A stretch of DNA of 53,592 bases from Clostridium sp. 28_12 (GTDB lineage: Bacteria > Bacillota > Clostridia > TANB77 > CAG-508), in assembly GCA_001916055.1 (NCBI GenBank), contig MNRR01000038.1, positions 1 through 53,592 of the forward strand, in the 5' to 3' direction. Each line of letters opens with the position of its first letter. The stretch's first letter is position 1. Positions 40,679 to 49,349 of this stretch are shown here, piece after piece. A program made the position numbers and the translations under genes. Below the pieces are notes generated by a model. It did not search any database, was not told the DNA's origin, and saw only the letters and a list, made by a program, of their open reading frames with translations.

Positions 40679-41189
40679 TTTCTTCACCTCCTTTTAATAT
40701 ATCATATAATTTTCCTCTTGCCCTTGCTAGTCTTGACTTTACTGTGCCTTCTGGAATGTTTAAAACTTTTGATATTTCTTTGATTGACAATTCATCATAA
40801 TAATATAATGTTACTGTTAATCTTAAATCTGGTTCGATATTTTCAAGTATTTTTACAAGTTCGTCTTCACAATTATAGCTATCTTCTACTGTTTCATCAT
40901 AGTTTTCTGTTAGTTTCGTTGTTATATTTACAACTTTTTTGTTTTTATTTATAAGGTCATAACAACTATTTATGATTATTCTTTTGCTCCAATATTTGAA
41001 CATTTCTTTATTTTGTAATTTACTTATATTGCTGTACATTTTTATTAATGCTTCTTGTAAAGCATCATATGCATCATCTTCATTTTTCAATATTACTATT
41101 GCTGTTTTATACATAGATTCTTTGTTTTGAATTATTATTCTACTAAATGCCTCTTTGTCTCCTGCCATGGCTTTTTCTAAATCTGACAT
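40665..41189 (-). CDS. ECF-type RNA polymerase sigma factor
   Basis: 174 residues from the ATG at 41189 (GGAGG nine bases upstream). Region 2: DAYDALQEALIKMYSNISKL; region 4: DELSIKEISKVLNIPEGTVK then SRLARARGKL. It directs transcription of an unknown regulon and is coupled to the anti-sigma gene. Confidence 0.9.
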   Translation of the reverse strand: MSDLEKAMAGDKEAFSRIIIQNKESMYKTAIVILKNEDDAYDALQEALIKMYSNISKLQNKEMFKYWSKRIIINSCYDLINKNKKVVNITTKLTENYDETVEDSYNCEDELVKILENIEPDLRLTVTLYYYDELSIKEISKVLNIPEGTVKSRLARARGKLYDILKGGEESGQK

Positions 41190-41244
41190 TTTCATCCTCC
41201 TATTATTAAGACTATTCTTTTTTCTTTTTGGTTCATTTTTATTT

Positions 41245-41278
41245 AAAAAAATAAAGCCCTTCATAAAAAAGGCTTTTC
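41245..41278 (-). terminator. Terminator of the SDR gene
   Basis: Minus strand AAAGCC...GGCTTT followed by ATTTTTTT. It also overlaps the leader of the sigma gene's upstream extension. Confidence 0.7.
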
Positions 41279-41282
41279 TTGT

Positions 41283-42026
41283 CTATATTTTTCTCTTCTG
41301 CATATTATAACAAATCTTTGCAACAAGTGCGTTTGGAGCAATTTTTGCTCCGAATTTGGCTAGTTTGATTTTCCAGCCAGGCACAATATAAAATTTTCCT
41401 TTGAATAATTTATCTGTTGTATATTTTGCTACATATTCACTACTTAAACCTTTTAGTGCAAATTGAACATCTGCTACTTTATTAAAATTTGTATCTACAG
41501 GTCCTGGGCATAAGATGCTTATTTGTACTTTTGAACTTTCTTTTTTTAATTCTTCTCTAATCGCTTCTGAAAGTCTTACTACATAAGCTTTTGTTGAATA
41601 ATATGTTGCCATTAGTGGTCCTGGCATAAATCCAGCAATTGATGCTACATTTAGAATTTTTCCACTATTTTTAGCTTTCATATCTTTTAAATATAGTTTT
41701 GTTAAAACATGATATGCTACAATGTTTGTATTTATCATTTGTAGTTCTTTCTCTAAATTTGTTTTATCAAAATATCCGCAGTCTCCAAACCCTGCATTGT
41801 TTACAAGTATATCTATATCTTTATATTTTTCATAAAGTTGCTTGCAATTTTCTGGATTTGATATATCCATACTTACTGTTTCTATATTTGTTTCTAATTT
41901 TTCTTTTACTTCATTTAACTTTTCTAAATTTCTTGCCACTAAAACTAAATCATATCCTTTTTTACTTAGTTCTTTTGCAATATCTCTTCCTATTCCTGAA
42001 GAGGCTCCTGTTATTAATGCTTTCAT
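41283..42026 (-). CDS. Short-chain dehydrogenase/reductase
   Basis: 247 residues. Nucleotide motif TGASSGIG (6-13), NNAGFGD, catalytic serine in VASIAGF and YSTKAYV with the YxxxK pair. The C terminus (KLAKFGAKIAPNALVAKICY) is of the DltE/ketosphinganine-reductase-like class and may be membrane-associated. Substrate not predictable. The genes 41283-43245 run closely spaced and probably form an operon. Confidence 0.9.
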   Translation of the reverse strand: MKALITGASSGIGRDIAKELSKKGYDLVLVARNLEKLNEVKEKLETNIETVSMDISNPENCKQLYEKYKDIDILVNNAGFGDCGYFDKTNLEKELQMINTNIVAYHVLTKLYLKDMKAKNSGKILNVASIAGFMPGPLMATYYSTKAYVVRLSEAIREELKKESSKVQISILCPGPVDTNFNKVADVQFALKGLSSEYVAKYTTDKLFKGKFYIVPGWKIKLAKFGAKIAPNALVAKICYNMQKRKI

Positions 42027-42041
42027 ATCTTTTCCCTTTCA

Positions 42042-42695
42042 TTACATTATTTTGGTTGAAAATGTTTTTCTTATTACATTAACAAGTGCTTGTATTACTA
42101 AATTTTCTTCATATATACTATTAAAAAATCTCTTTATAAATGGAATTTGATAAATTAGTATGAAAAAAAGTATAACAATTGCTAAACATCCTGTAAATTT
42201 CATATAATATTTAAAATCGTGTTTTTCTCTTCTTCTATAGTTTTTATTTTCCATTTCTTGAGCATGTGCATTATATTCTCTGGCTATATTTTCATACATT
42301 ATTCTTCCTATATTAGATATTGTACCTTTATCTTCTGCTTTATAATTATTTGCACTTACATTTGTTTTGACGTTTGTATAGTTTTGAATTCTCATATTTT
42401 GCAATCTATTTCTTAATTCTTGATTTTCTTCTACTACTTTTATATATTCTGCTTCTGGCACCATATTTTCTTGTATTTGTTCGTCATATGTTCTTCTTTT
42501 AAACTCATCTGATAATACCGAATAGGCCTCATTTATGCTTTTCATCATTTCTTCTGCTTTTTTTATATTTTCATCTTCTTGCAAATCTGGGTGATATTTT
42601 TTAGCTAGTACTTTGTATGCTTTTTCTATTATTTCAGGTGATGCTTTTTTATCTACCTCTAATATTTCATAGTAATTTTTCACTTTTTTCTCCAT
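42042..42695 (-). CDS. J-domain protein with a membrane helix
   Basis: 217 residues. J domain 7-72 with YYEILEVDKKASPEIIEKAY and HPD at 35-37; then a coiled linker (KVVEENQELRNRLQNMRIQN) and one hydrophobic helix near 165-185 (FTGCLAIVILFFILIYQIPF). It should stimulate an Hsp70 (DnaK) at the membrane. No zinc-finger or client-binding domain, so not DnaJ itself. Confidence 0.85.
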   Translation of the reverse strand: MEKKVKNYYEILEVDKKASPEIIEKAYKVLAKKYHPDLQEDENIKKAEEMMKSINEAYSVLSDEFKRRTYDEQIQENMVPEAEYIKVVEENQELRNRLQNMRIQNYTNVKTNVSANNYKAEDKGTISNIGRIMYENIAREYNAHAQEMENKNYRRREKHDFKYYMKFTGCLAIVILFFILIYQIPFIKRFFNSIYEENLVIQALVNVIRKTFSTKIM

Positions 42696-42699
42696 TCAA

Positions 42700-43245
42700 T
42701 TATAGTTCTGCTTCAATTATTTCACAATTTTTCATTCCAATTTCTGATAAATTATTGCTTTCTGGCATTCCATATAAATGTGCTTTTAATACTTTTGCAA
42801 CTCCTCCGTGTGCTACAATAAGTACTGTTTTTCCTTCATATTTTTTCTTTATATCATTTAAAAAATCTAATATCCTTTTTTCAAAGTCATGCAAGTTTTC
42901 TCCTTTTGGTATTTGATAGTTTAAGTCGTAATTCCAAATTTTTTTTTCCATTTCATTTGTTATTTCATGACCTTCTAGTTCTCCTAATTTTCTTTCTCTT
43001 ATTCTTTCGTCTGTTATCATTTGTACGTTTTTGTCTTTATTTATTATTTCTGCTGTTTGTATTGCTCTATGCATTGGCGAACATATTACAATATCGTATT
43101 TAGCATTTTCTAATTCTTTTTTGGTTTGTTTTGCTTGTTCTATTCCTGTTGAGTTTAGCTCTTTTTCTGTTTCTCCTCCTTGCATTTTTCTTGCTAGGTT
43201 CCAATCTGTTTGACCATGTCTTACATAATAAATTTTCATGTTCAA
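42700..43245 (-). CDS. Histidine phosphatase family protein
   Basis: 181 residues. YYVRHGQTDWN with the catalytic H10, CSPMHRAIQTAE, E in RERKLGELEGHE and VLIVAHGGVAK are the branch-1 phosphatase motifs. It may be a phosphoglycerate mutase-like or CobC-like phosphatase; the short length suggests a small-metabolite phosphatase. AGAGGAGATG upstream. Confidence 0.88.
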   Translation of the reverse strand: MNMKIYYVRHGQTDWNLARKMQGGETEKELNSTGIEQAKQTKKELENAKYDIVICSPMHRAIQTAEIINKDKNVQMITDERIRERKLGELEGHEITNEMEKKIWNYDLNYQIPKGENLHDFEKRILDFLNDIKKKYEGKTVLIVAHGGVAKVLKAHLYGMPESNNLSEIGMKNCEIIEAEL

Positions 43246-43323
43246 TCACATCTCCTCTAATTTATTATCCATTTAATTATACCATTTATGCATTATTTTT
43301 CAATATTTTTGTAGAAATTTTTA

Positions 43324-43356
43324 AAGAGGTTCTTATTTCTAAGAACCTCTTGTGAA
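43324..43356 (-). terminator. Terminator of the GH13 gene
   Basis: AAGAGGTTCTTA 43324-43335 with TAAGAACCTCTT 43340-43351, twelve perfect pairs. Confidence 0.85.
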
Positions 43357-43367
43357 ATGAAACACTA

Positions 43368-45236
43368 TTATTTTGTTTTTCTTATTGCAATTGCACCAAA
43401 TGGACTTAATTCCTGTTTTGTACAAGATTTAAGTCTAGCAACAACATCTCCGTCTCTATATTCTTCTGGTAAATCTACTTTAGTAATGTGATGTGTTCTA
43501 CTAACAATTACCATAATACTTTCGTTTTCATTATACCGTTCAAATACAAAGTGTTCATGGTCAATTTTTACTATTTTTTGTTCTGCTGTTCTCAAGAACT
43601 GGTTTTCTTTACGAATCTTTCCAAGTCCTCTAAAATACTTTAACAGGTCTTTATCTCTATGTCCCCATGGATATGGAGCTCTGTTTGCAAGATTGCCAAC
43701 TCCCCGAACTCCTACTTCATCCCCATAGAAGATTGAAAAAATCCCCTGCAAAAATGTTAATGCAAAACAATATGATTTGAGTACCATTTTACCACAGTGG
43801 TATTCATAAGAAGTCATTTGGTGTTGTTTAATCCATTCACAGTCACCATTACCTCTAATTAAATCCCAGGCCCAATCTGCATACTCATTAAAAATATTGC
43901 ATCCGAATATTTCAATAGCTCTTGAAATATCATGTGTTGATGTAAAGTTCATAAGCGTTAAAATTGTTCCTGTAGGATATTCTGTGCTAATAAATTTCAG
44001 TGTACCACTTAATTTATTAACATCACAATATTTATAATATCTCATCACCGCATCTGTTAATCTATAATTCATTAAAGAATGAATTCCTTTTGCATTTTTA
44101 AGATATCTTCTATCCATCGGATCTTTTTCCCACATCTCTGCAATAATGAAAGCATCTGGCTTATTTCTGATTGCTGCAGTATGAATATATTCCACAAACT
44201 CATCATTCAGGTCATCTGCCACATCAAGTCTAAGTCCATCAACTCCTAATGAGAAATAAAAATCAATTACTCCGCCAACTCCGCAAATAAATTCTCTCCA
44301 ATGTTTAGAATTACAATCACATTTAGGCATATTATGGAAATTCCACCAGAATTTAAATTCGTGTTTTCCAAAATGACAATCTGTATCATAGAAGTCACTA
44401 TATGGTGACACTTTTCCTTTATATTCTGGAATTTTAACCACTTGATATGCTCCAATACTATCATAATTTCCATATTCATTGTAATAAACACTATCATTAC
44501 CTGTATGGTCAAATACTACATCAAGAATGACTTGCATTCCGTATTTATGTGCTTTTTCACACATTTCCTTTACCAGCTCACTAGTTCCAGCATATGGATC
44601 TATACTTCTGTAGTCTGATGTATCATATCTGTGATTAGATTGACTTTCAGAAATAGGACAAAGATAAATAATATCTACTCCTAATTTTTTGATGTATTTC
44701 ATTGTGTCTGTAATACCTTTTACATCTCCACAATAAAAGTCTACACACCATTGTCCTTTTTCATTTGGACCAACTACAGGTGGCTCATTCCAATTTTCAT
44801 GAATGTCTCTACCTTTCATTGGCTTCTTTTCTAATCCTCGTGTTCTTTTATATCTATCCACAAAGATTTGATACATTATAGCACCTTTGGCCCATTCAGG
44901 CACATCAAAGTTGACTGATAATTTCCAACACTCTTCATTTGTTACACTATTATCGCCACTTGTATTCTCTTTCTTGTAATATTGAAACCGACTGTTTGCT
45001 TCAAATGAAAAGTAATAATGATATACTGCATATCTTGGTAGTTCGATTGTAGTTTCGAAATATGCCATATCTCCTTCATTTTTGATGTGCTGCATTGGAT
45101 ATACATTTTTCTGGGTTCTTGTTGTAATATTTAACTTTACCCGTTCAATCCAGCCAAGTTCAAATGGAATTGAAATTGAAACTTTGTATTTTCCACCATT
45201 TTCTGTTCGAGCTATTTGTGTAATTTGATGTCCCAT
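43368..45236 (-). CDS. GH13 alpha-amylase family enzyme (neopullulanase-like)
   Basis: 622 residues from the ATG at 45236 (GGAAGGAGAAAAG upstream). An N-terminal beta domain of about 110 residues (CBM34-like position) precedes the barrel: DVVFDHTGNDS, nucleophile Asp in GLRLDVADDL (about 338), acid/base Glu in IIAEMWEKD (about 367) and NFTSTHDISRA with the third Asp. No signal peptide, so it acts on maltodextrins inside the cell, consistent with MalQ at 25833. Cyclomaltodextrinase or maltogenic amylase activity is the likely class. Confidence 0.9.
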   Translation of the reverse strand: MGHQITQIARTENGGKYKVSISIPFELGWIERVKLNITTRTQKNVYPMQHIKNEGDMAYFETTIELPRYAVYHYYFSFEANSRFQYYKKENTSGDNSVTNEECWKLSVNFDVPEWAKGAIMYQIFVDRYKRTRGLEKKPMKGRDIHENWNEPPVVGPNEKGQWCVDFYCGDVKGITDTMKYIKKLGVDIIYLCPISESQSNHRYDTSDYRSIDPYAGTSELVKEMCEKAHKYGMQVILDVVFDHTGNDSVYYNEYGNYDSIGAYQVVKIPEYKGKVSPYSDFYDTDCHFGKHEFKFWWNFHNMPKCDCNSKHWREFICGVGGVIDFYFSLGVDGLRLDVADDLNDEFVEYIHTAAIRNKPDAFIIAEMWEKDPMDRRYLKNAKGIHSLMNYRLTDAVMRYYKYCDVNKLSGTLKFISTEYPTGTILTLMNFTSTHDISRAIEIFGCNIFNEYADWAWDLIRGNGDCEWIKQHQMTSYEYHCGKMVLKSYCFALTFLQGIFSIFYGDEVGVRGVGNLANRAPYPWGHRDKDLLKYFRGLGKIRKENQFLRTAEQKIVKIDHEHFVFERYNENESIMVIVSRTHHITKVDLPEEYRDGDVVARLKSCTKQELSPFGAIAIRKTK

Positions 45237-45333
45237 TTCTTTTCTCCTTCCTAATTTTAGAAAAGTTAATTCAACAACTTGATACACTTATAATTTATTC
45301 TCTATATTCTATTTTGTCAAGTTTTTTATAAGA

Positions 45334-45861
45334 TTATTTTTTTATTTTTTCTAAAGCTAATTCATAGTCTTTTTCTATAAAATCTAGTCCAGAAATAATC
45401 TCGTCATTTTCTGACATTTCTAATAATTCATTTATTGTAACCCATTTTGCTTCTGTTGCTTCTTGATCAGGAAATGTTATTTCTTCTGCTTTTACATCTG
45501 TTTTAAATAACCAAAAGTCCTTAAATGCTCCTGAATTGTTTTCTTCATTTTTTTTAGTTTCTTTCAAAAATATTGCTTCATCTTCTGAAAATTTTAGTCC
45601 AATTTCTTCTGCCAATTCTCTTAAAATTGCTTGTAAACTAGTTTCTCCTGCTCGAACTCCTCCACCTGATAATTCCCATTTTAATGGAGCTCTTTTCTTG
45701 TTTTCTGCTCTCTTTGCTAATAATATTTGCTTTTTTGGATTCATTATTACTGCAACAGTTATTAAATGAAACTCTCCTTTTTGAAATTTATAATTTTCTC
45801 TTTCTGCTAGTCTTCCTGTTTTGTTTCTGTTCGAATCATATATATCCCACATTTCTCCCAT
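45334..45861 (-). CDS. Nudix hydrolase (IPP-isomerase-like subgroup)
   Basis: 175 residues. The N terminus MGEMWDIYDSNRNKTGRLAE is typical of Nudix proteins related to IPP isomerase; the Nudix box is GGGVRAGETSLQAILRELAE followed by EIG, with the REL-E core intact. It hydrolyses a nucleoside diphosphate derivative. A closely similar N-terminal domain forms half of the 51542-52639 protein. The start lies 55 bases inside the kinase gene's end. Confidence 0.88.
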   Translation of the reverse strand: MGEMWDIYDSNRNKTGRLAERENYKFQKGEFHLITVAVIMNPKKQILLAKRAENKKRAPLKWELSGGGVRAGETSLQAILRELAEEIGLKFSEDEAIFLKETKKNEENNSGAFKDFWLFKTDVKAEEITFPDQEATEAKWVTINELLEMSENDEIISGLDFIEKDYELALEKIKK

Positions 45862-47297
45862 ATTTGCTCACTTTCCTTTCTTATTTCTTCCTGACGATAC
45901 GATTTTATATTATAATCATTCTGATTGTCAAATTTTATGCTAATTACTTTTGTATAATTGTCTTTACTTGGCTTTCCTATTTCTTCTATTTTCAAGCTTG
46001 CTTTATATTTTTTTAGTGTTTCAAATGTGTTCATAAATCCCATTCCTGTTCCACCCTCTTCTGCATGTGTTGTACTTGGTGTTTTTCCTAAGTTCTTTAA
46101 TGTTTCTATTTTGAATTCTATACCAGAATCATATATGCTTAATCCATACTCTCCATCAGTTTTTCCAAGTTTTACCATAATACTTCTGTTTATATTTTCA
46201 CTGTGTTCTACTGCTATTATTGCATTTCTGATATGGTCAGCAAGCAGTGTTTCTAAATCGTCTTTGTCTATTAAATTGTTTATCATGGGTTGTATTCTTC
46301 CATTTAGCTTAAGTATAAATTCTATTTTATTTTTGTTGCATTCTGATTGCATGTATCTTAACATGTCATCTATCTCTACTATTCCTGTTTTGTCTAATTC
46401 GATGCTTTCTTTTTCTTTATATATTTCTTCTTTCATTTTATCTATCTTATCTTTTATTTCTGCGGCTTCTTCTTTGCTTATTTCTGTTTTTGTTATCATT
46501 TGTTCTATTTTATATTCTAGTGATTTTTGTTTATGTATTAATGTATGACTTCTTTGGCTGAATTTCATGTTTTCTGCTTCTAATTCTTTTACTTCTTCTT
46601 TTTTCTTTTCTAATTCTTCCTTTGTTTCTTCTAGCTCTTGTACTAGTAACTTTTGCTTGTAATATAGTTGTAATGATTTTTTGATTGTGATGAACATTAG
46701 GATTGCATAGATTATTATTTCTAAACTTACTAAAATATTTACTATTCTTAAGCTAGAGTTTGATATAACAATTACGGAAAACAATATTATTACACTTATA
46801 TTTAATATAACTAGATCAACAAATTCATTATTGTTTGTTTTCTGTAAAAATAATATTCCGTATTTGAATTTTTTTATTTTGAAAATACTAGCTAAAAGAA
46901 TCACATGTGTTATTGTCATCACTATTAGTCTAATAAAGTCATCATTCATATTAAATATTTTATTGTACCAAAATCCAAGTACAACTGCAAATAAATCAAC
47001 AGCATAATTTATTCCTATTGAAATTATTGTTGTGAGCGCGCTTTTTCCTATGTTTTCTTTTAAAAAGATAATACTATTCACTATTAATAGACTTATGATT
47101 CCTGTTATATAATTTATATAACATCTTATTAATCCACATGCTATCCCTGTAATTATTATCATTAAAAAGCTATTAATATTTATTTTTTTATTAGTTATTT
47201 TAAGATTTGTATAATATACAAATATACTCATTATCAATGTTTTTGTTATAACTATACTTTTTTCTGTGTTTAACATATCTAATATCAAATCGCTCAC
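45807..47297 (-). CDS. AgrC-like GHKL sensor histidine kinase
   Basis: About 490 residues. Six or so membrane helices fill 1-210, a coiled coil (VQELEETKEELEKKKEEVKE) leads to the H-box RSHTLIHKQKSL, and the ATPase domain has HIRNAIIA (N box), YDSGIEF and GGTGMGFMN (G boxes). This is the AgrC/ComD class that senses peptides. The start is uncertain: GTG at 47297 lacks a site; TTG at 47288 follows AGGTGAG. No response-regulator or AgrB gene is adjacent; a 16-residue peptide gene lies directly upstream. Confidence 0.85.
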   Translation of the reverse strand: MSDLILDMLNTEKSIVITKTLIMSIFVYYTNLKITNKKININSFLMIIITGIACGLIRCYINYITGIISLLIVNSIIFLKENIGKSALTTIISIGINYAVDLFAVVLGFWYNKIFNMNDDFIRLIVMTITHVILLASIFKIKKFKYGILFLQKTNNNEFVDLVILNISVIILFSVIVISNSSLRIVNILVSLEIIIYAILMFITIKKSLQLYYKQKLLVQELEETKEELEKKKEEVKELEAENMKFSQRSHTLIHKQKSLEYKIEQMITKTEISKEEAAEIKDKIDKMKEEIYKEKESIELDKTGIVEIDDMLRYMQSECNKNKIEFILKLNGRIQPMINNLIDKDDLETLLADHIRNAIIAVEHSENINRSIMVKLGKTDGEYGLSIYDSGIEFKIETLKNLGKTPSTTHAEEGGTGMGFMNTFETLKKYKASLKIEEIGKPSKDNYTKVISIKFDNQNDYNIKSYRQEEIRKESEQIWEKCGIYMIRTETKQED

Positions 47298-47350
47298 CTA
47301 CTCGTCAAAATTATACAAGAAAAGCTTAATTCATTCAATATCTAAACACA

Positions 47351-47390
47351 AAAAAAGAAAGAATAAAATCATTTTCATTCTTTCTTTTTT
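47351..47390 (-). terminator. Terminator or attenuator between peptide gene and kinase
   Basis: AAAAAAGAAAGAAT 47351-47364 with ATTCTTTCTTTTTT 47377-47390; on the minus strand the T run follows the stem, 17 bases past the peptide stop. Leakage would let the kinase be transcribed from the peptide promoter at a lower level. Confidence 0.8.
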
Positions 47391-47406
47391 ATTTTAGATT
47401 ATCTTA

Positions 47407-47457
47407 CTATGGTAACCATTTTTTTATCCAATCTGCTAATTCTTCCCACCAGCTCAT
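47407..47457 (-). CDS. 16-residue Trp-rich peptide gene upstream of the GHKL kinase
   Basis: ATG at 47457, TAG at 47407; product MSWWEELADWIKKWLP. A strong site AAAAAGGTGGTGGA lies 8 bases upstream and a perfect terminator follows, so it looks like a real, separately transcribed microgene. Four of 16 residues are tryptophan, arranged so that a helix would be amphipathic (W3 W4 L7 W10 I11 W14 L15 on one side; E5 E6 D9 K12 K13 on the other). It has no leader or Cys, so it is not a classical AgrD. Candidate signal for the downstream AgrC-like kinase, or a small membrane-active peptide; both are inference. Confidence 0.6.
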   Translation of the reverse strand: MSWWEELADWIKKWLP

Positions 47458-47773
47458 ATATTCCACCACCTTTTTCTCTTTTGTGTTCGTTCCACCTTGC
47501 ACATTAAAAATATCATTGAAAGCCTTGATACAAGAGAATTTTGATGATAGAAATAACTGATAAAATTCGACAAATTTTAACTAAAAATCACACAAAAAAT
47601 AAGCAATATTTAATTATCATTTTTTAATATCGCTTATTAAAATCAATTTATTATTTCTATATATTTCATATCATTAACCATTTTTCACTATAAATTACTA
47701 TTTTTATTTACTAACATTTTGTTCTATTTATACTATAAAATAATAATATAAACAGAAAAGGAGGAGTTTTATT
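47458..47773. promoter_or_regulatory. Divergent intergenic region between peptide gene and Xre gene
   Basis: 316 bases with no convincing gene. On the minus strand TTGTCG, 18 bases, TATCAT (near 47570-47541) could serve the peptide gene. The frame of the peptide is open back to about 47580 but has no upstream start. The plus side leads to the Xre gene with AGGAGGAG. Confidence 0.35.
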
Positions 47774-48136
47774 ATGGGGAGAAGAAGAATGAATCAAGCA
47801 ATTGAAGAAGAGAAAAAAGAACAATATGAACGTGGTCAACGAATCAAAAAAATTAGAGAACAAGAATTAAAAATGAATAAAACTCAACTTGCAAATGCGA
47901 TTGGTACCTCTAGTCAATTTTTAGGTTTCGTTGAAGAAGGAAAAGGAAATCTTGTTTATTATAGTTTGCGAAAACTTCGCGAAGTTAGCGGTCATTCCGC
48001 AGATTACCTTTTATTTGGTCTTGATGATAGCTGTATAGACAAAACTAAAAAATTGCTTAAACAGTATAGTGAAAACGATATTATATTTGCTTTAGAGGCT
48101 CTAGAAGATTTAGCTTTAATTATAAAAAAGCGTTGA
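47774..48136 (+). CDS. Xre-family regulator
   Basis: 120 residues. Basic start MGRRRMNQAIEEEKKEQYER, then the helix-turn-helix IRKI/IREQELKMNKTQLANA with SSQFLGFVEEGKGN, and a C-terminal helical part with LALIIKKR. AGGAGGAG precedes the ATG. It is divergent from the Trp-rich peptide gene and might regulate it. Confidence 0.85.
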   Translation: MGRRRMNQAIEEEKKEQYERGQRIKKIREQELKMNKTQLANAIGTSSQFLGFVEEGKGNLVYYSLRKLREVSGHSADYLLFGLDDSCIDKTKKLLKQYSENDIIFALEALEDLALIIKKR

Positions 48137-48205
48137 TTTTTGTATTATAAATTTATATTACTGAAAATTTTAGAATAAAAAATACTTATCTTGACATTGT
48201 AAAAT

Positions 48206-48227
48206 ATGGATTGTGTAGGCAATCCAT
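48206..48227 (+). terminator. Hairpin downstream of the Xre gene
   Basis: ATGGATTG 48206-48213 with CAATCCAT 48220-48227, followed by GTTTTAG; a weak terminator. The rest of 48137-48418 shows no gene. Confidence 0.5.
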
Positions 48228-48418
48228 GTTTTAGTATAATTCAAAATTCAACTTTCCTCTATCCACTTGACTTAATACCTAGGATAAATAGTTTAAAAAC
48301 AATTTTACAATATCCTAGTATAACTCTACAACTTCTAACCAAATAATTTTTATAAATTCATTGCTTTCTTCCAATTTATATAGTAAAATATACCTATATT
48401 AAGAAAGAGGAATAATTT

Positions 48419-48706
48419 ATGAAATATGGTTTATCCGAAGAAACATATGATAAAATAAAAAAAGTAATTAGTAATAATACTAAATACCATTTTTTATTAT
48501 TTGGTTCTAGAGCAAGAGGCAATTACAAAAAGACATCTGATATTGATATTGCAATTGTTGGAAATCTTACAAGTGCAGAAAAATATAAAATAATGAATGA
48601 AATGGATTTATTAGATATAATTTATAAAATAGATTTAGTATTTATAGACGAGATTACTAACTCAAAACTACTAGAATCAATAAATAGAGATGGAGTTGAA
48701 TTTTAA
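48419..48706 (+). CDS. mntA: MNT-type minimal nucleotidyltransferase (antitoxin)
   Basis: 95 residues. LFGSRARGNYKKTSDIDIAI contains the GSx10DxD core of the MNT family; no other domain. In HEPN/MNT pairs the enzyme adds AMP to the HEPN toxin and silences it. AAAGAGGAATAA precedes the ATG. Shares one base with the next gene (TAATG). Confidence 0.88.
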   Translation: MKYGLSEETYDKIKKVISNNTKYHFLLFGSRARGNYKKTSDIDIAIVGNLTSAEKYKIMNEMDLLDIIYKIDLVFIDEITNSKLLESINRDGVEF

Positions 48707-49095
48707 TGAAAAGATTTGAAGAAAGAAAACAAGATTTAGCAAAAGCAACTGAGCGATTAAAAGAAGCTTTATGCGAAAAAGAAACAGAACTAGCAATAGA
48801 TGGAACTTTACATAGGTTCGAATTTACATTCGAGCTAGCATGGAAAACCATGAAGGATTTTATGGAATACAATGGTATTATAGATTCAACAGGTAGTCCA
48901 AGAGAAGTTTTAAAAATGGCTTTTCAAAGCGGAATTATTGAAGATGGAGATACTTGGATAAATATGATGCTTTCTAGAAATAGCTTATCTCATTTATATG
49001 ATGAAGGAACATCCAGAAAAATATATAAAGACATTAAAGAAAAATATATTGTTCTTTTTGAAAAATTAAATACAGAATTAGAAAAGAAAATTTAA
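48706..49095 (+). CDS. hepT: HEPN-family (HI0074-like) partner, probable RNase toxin
   Basis: 129 residues. RFEFTFELAWKTMKDFMEYN, TGSPREVLKMAFQSGIIEDG and the Rx4H motif RNSLSH (about 100-105) are the HI0074/HEPN signature. Known pairs act as type VII toxin-antitoxin systems in which HEPN cleaves RNA. Coupled to mntA. The R and H of the catalytic motif are present. Confidence 0.88.
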   Translation: MKRFEERKQDLAKATERLKEALCEKETELAIDGTLHRFEFTFELAWKTMKDFMEYNGIIDSTGSPREVLKMAFQSGIIEDGDTWINMMLSRNSLSHLYDEGTSRKIYKDIKEKYIVLFEKLNTELEKKI

Positions 49096-49158
49096 AAATA
49101 CTGCTCAGTTTACATTATAATTTGTCGAAAATATATGATAAATTTTTTCAAAAATCTA

Positions 49159-49187
49159 TTGACATTCATACAAAAACTGGATATAAT
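49159..49187 (+). promoter_or_regulatory. Perfect consensus promoter of the initiator tRNA
   Basis: TTGACA 49159-49164, 17 bases, TATAAT 49182-49187; the tRNA begins 18 bases later. Confidence 0.9.
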
Positions 49188-49205
49188 ATATAAGTACTGA
49201 CACAT

Positions 49206-49281
49206 CGCGGGGTGGAGCAGTTGGCAGCTCGTTGGGCTCATAACCCAAAGGTCGGAGGTTCGAGTCCTCCCCCCGCAACCA
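49206..49281 (+). tRNA. tRNA-fMet (CAT), initiator
   Basis: 76 bases folding as a complete cloverleaf with encoded CCA. Acceptor GCGGGG pairs with CCCCGC while base 1 (C) faces A72, the mismatch that marks initiator tRNA. The anticodon stem is TTGGG/CCCAA with three consecutive G:C pairs next to the loop CTCATAA, the other initiator mark. T arm GGAGG-TTCGAGT-CCTCC. It is a single-gene transcript here. Confidence 0.96.
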
Positions 49282-49290
49282 AATATTTAA

Positions 49291-49322
49291 AAGAACTTGT
49301 AATATTTACAAGTTCTTTATTT
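49291..49322 (+). terminator. Terminator of the tRNA gene
   Basis: AAGAACTTGTAA 49291-49302 with TTACAAGTTCTT 49306-49317, then TATTTTT. Confidence 0.9.
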
Positions 49323-49349
49323 TTAGATTCAGACAACTTTTGGCACATT

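Noticed and set aside
47407..47457. Classical AgrD precursor upstream of the kinase
   Set aside because: No cysteine or serine thiolactone core, no leader or charged tail, and no AgrB gene; kept only as a different type of peptide.
49206..49281. Initiator tRNA as integration site of the mobile elements
   Set aside because: No integrase or repeated tRNA 3' end lies nearby; the elements are over 30 kb away.
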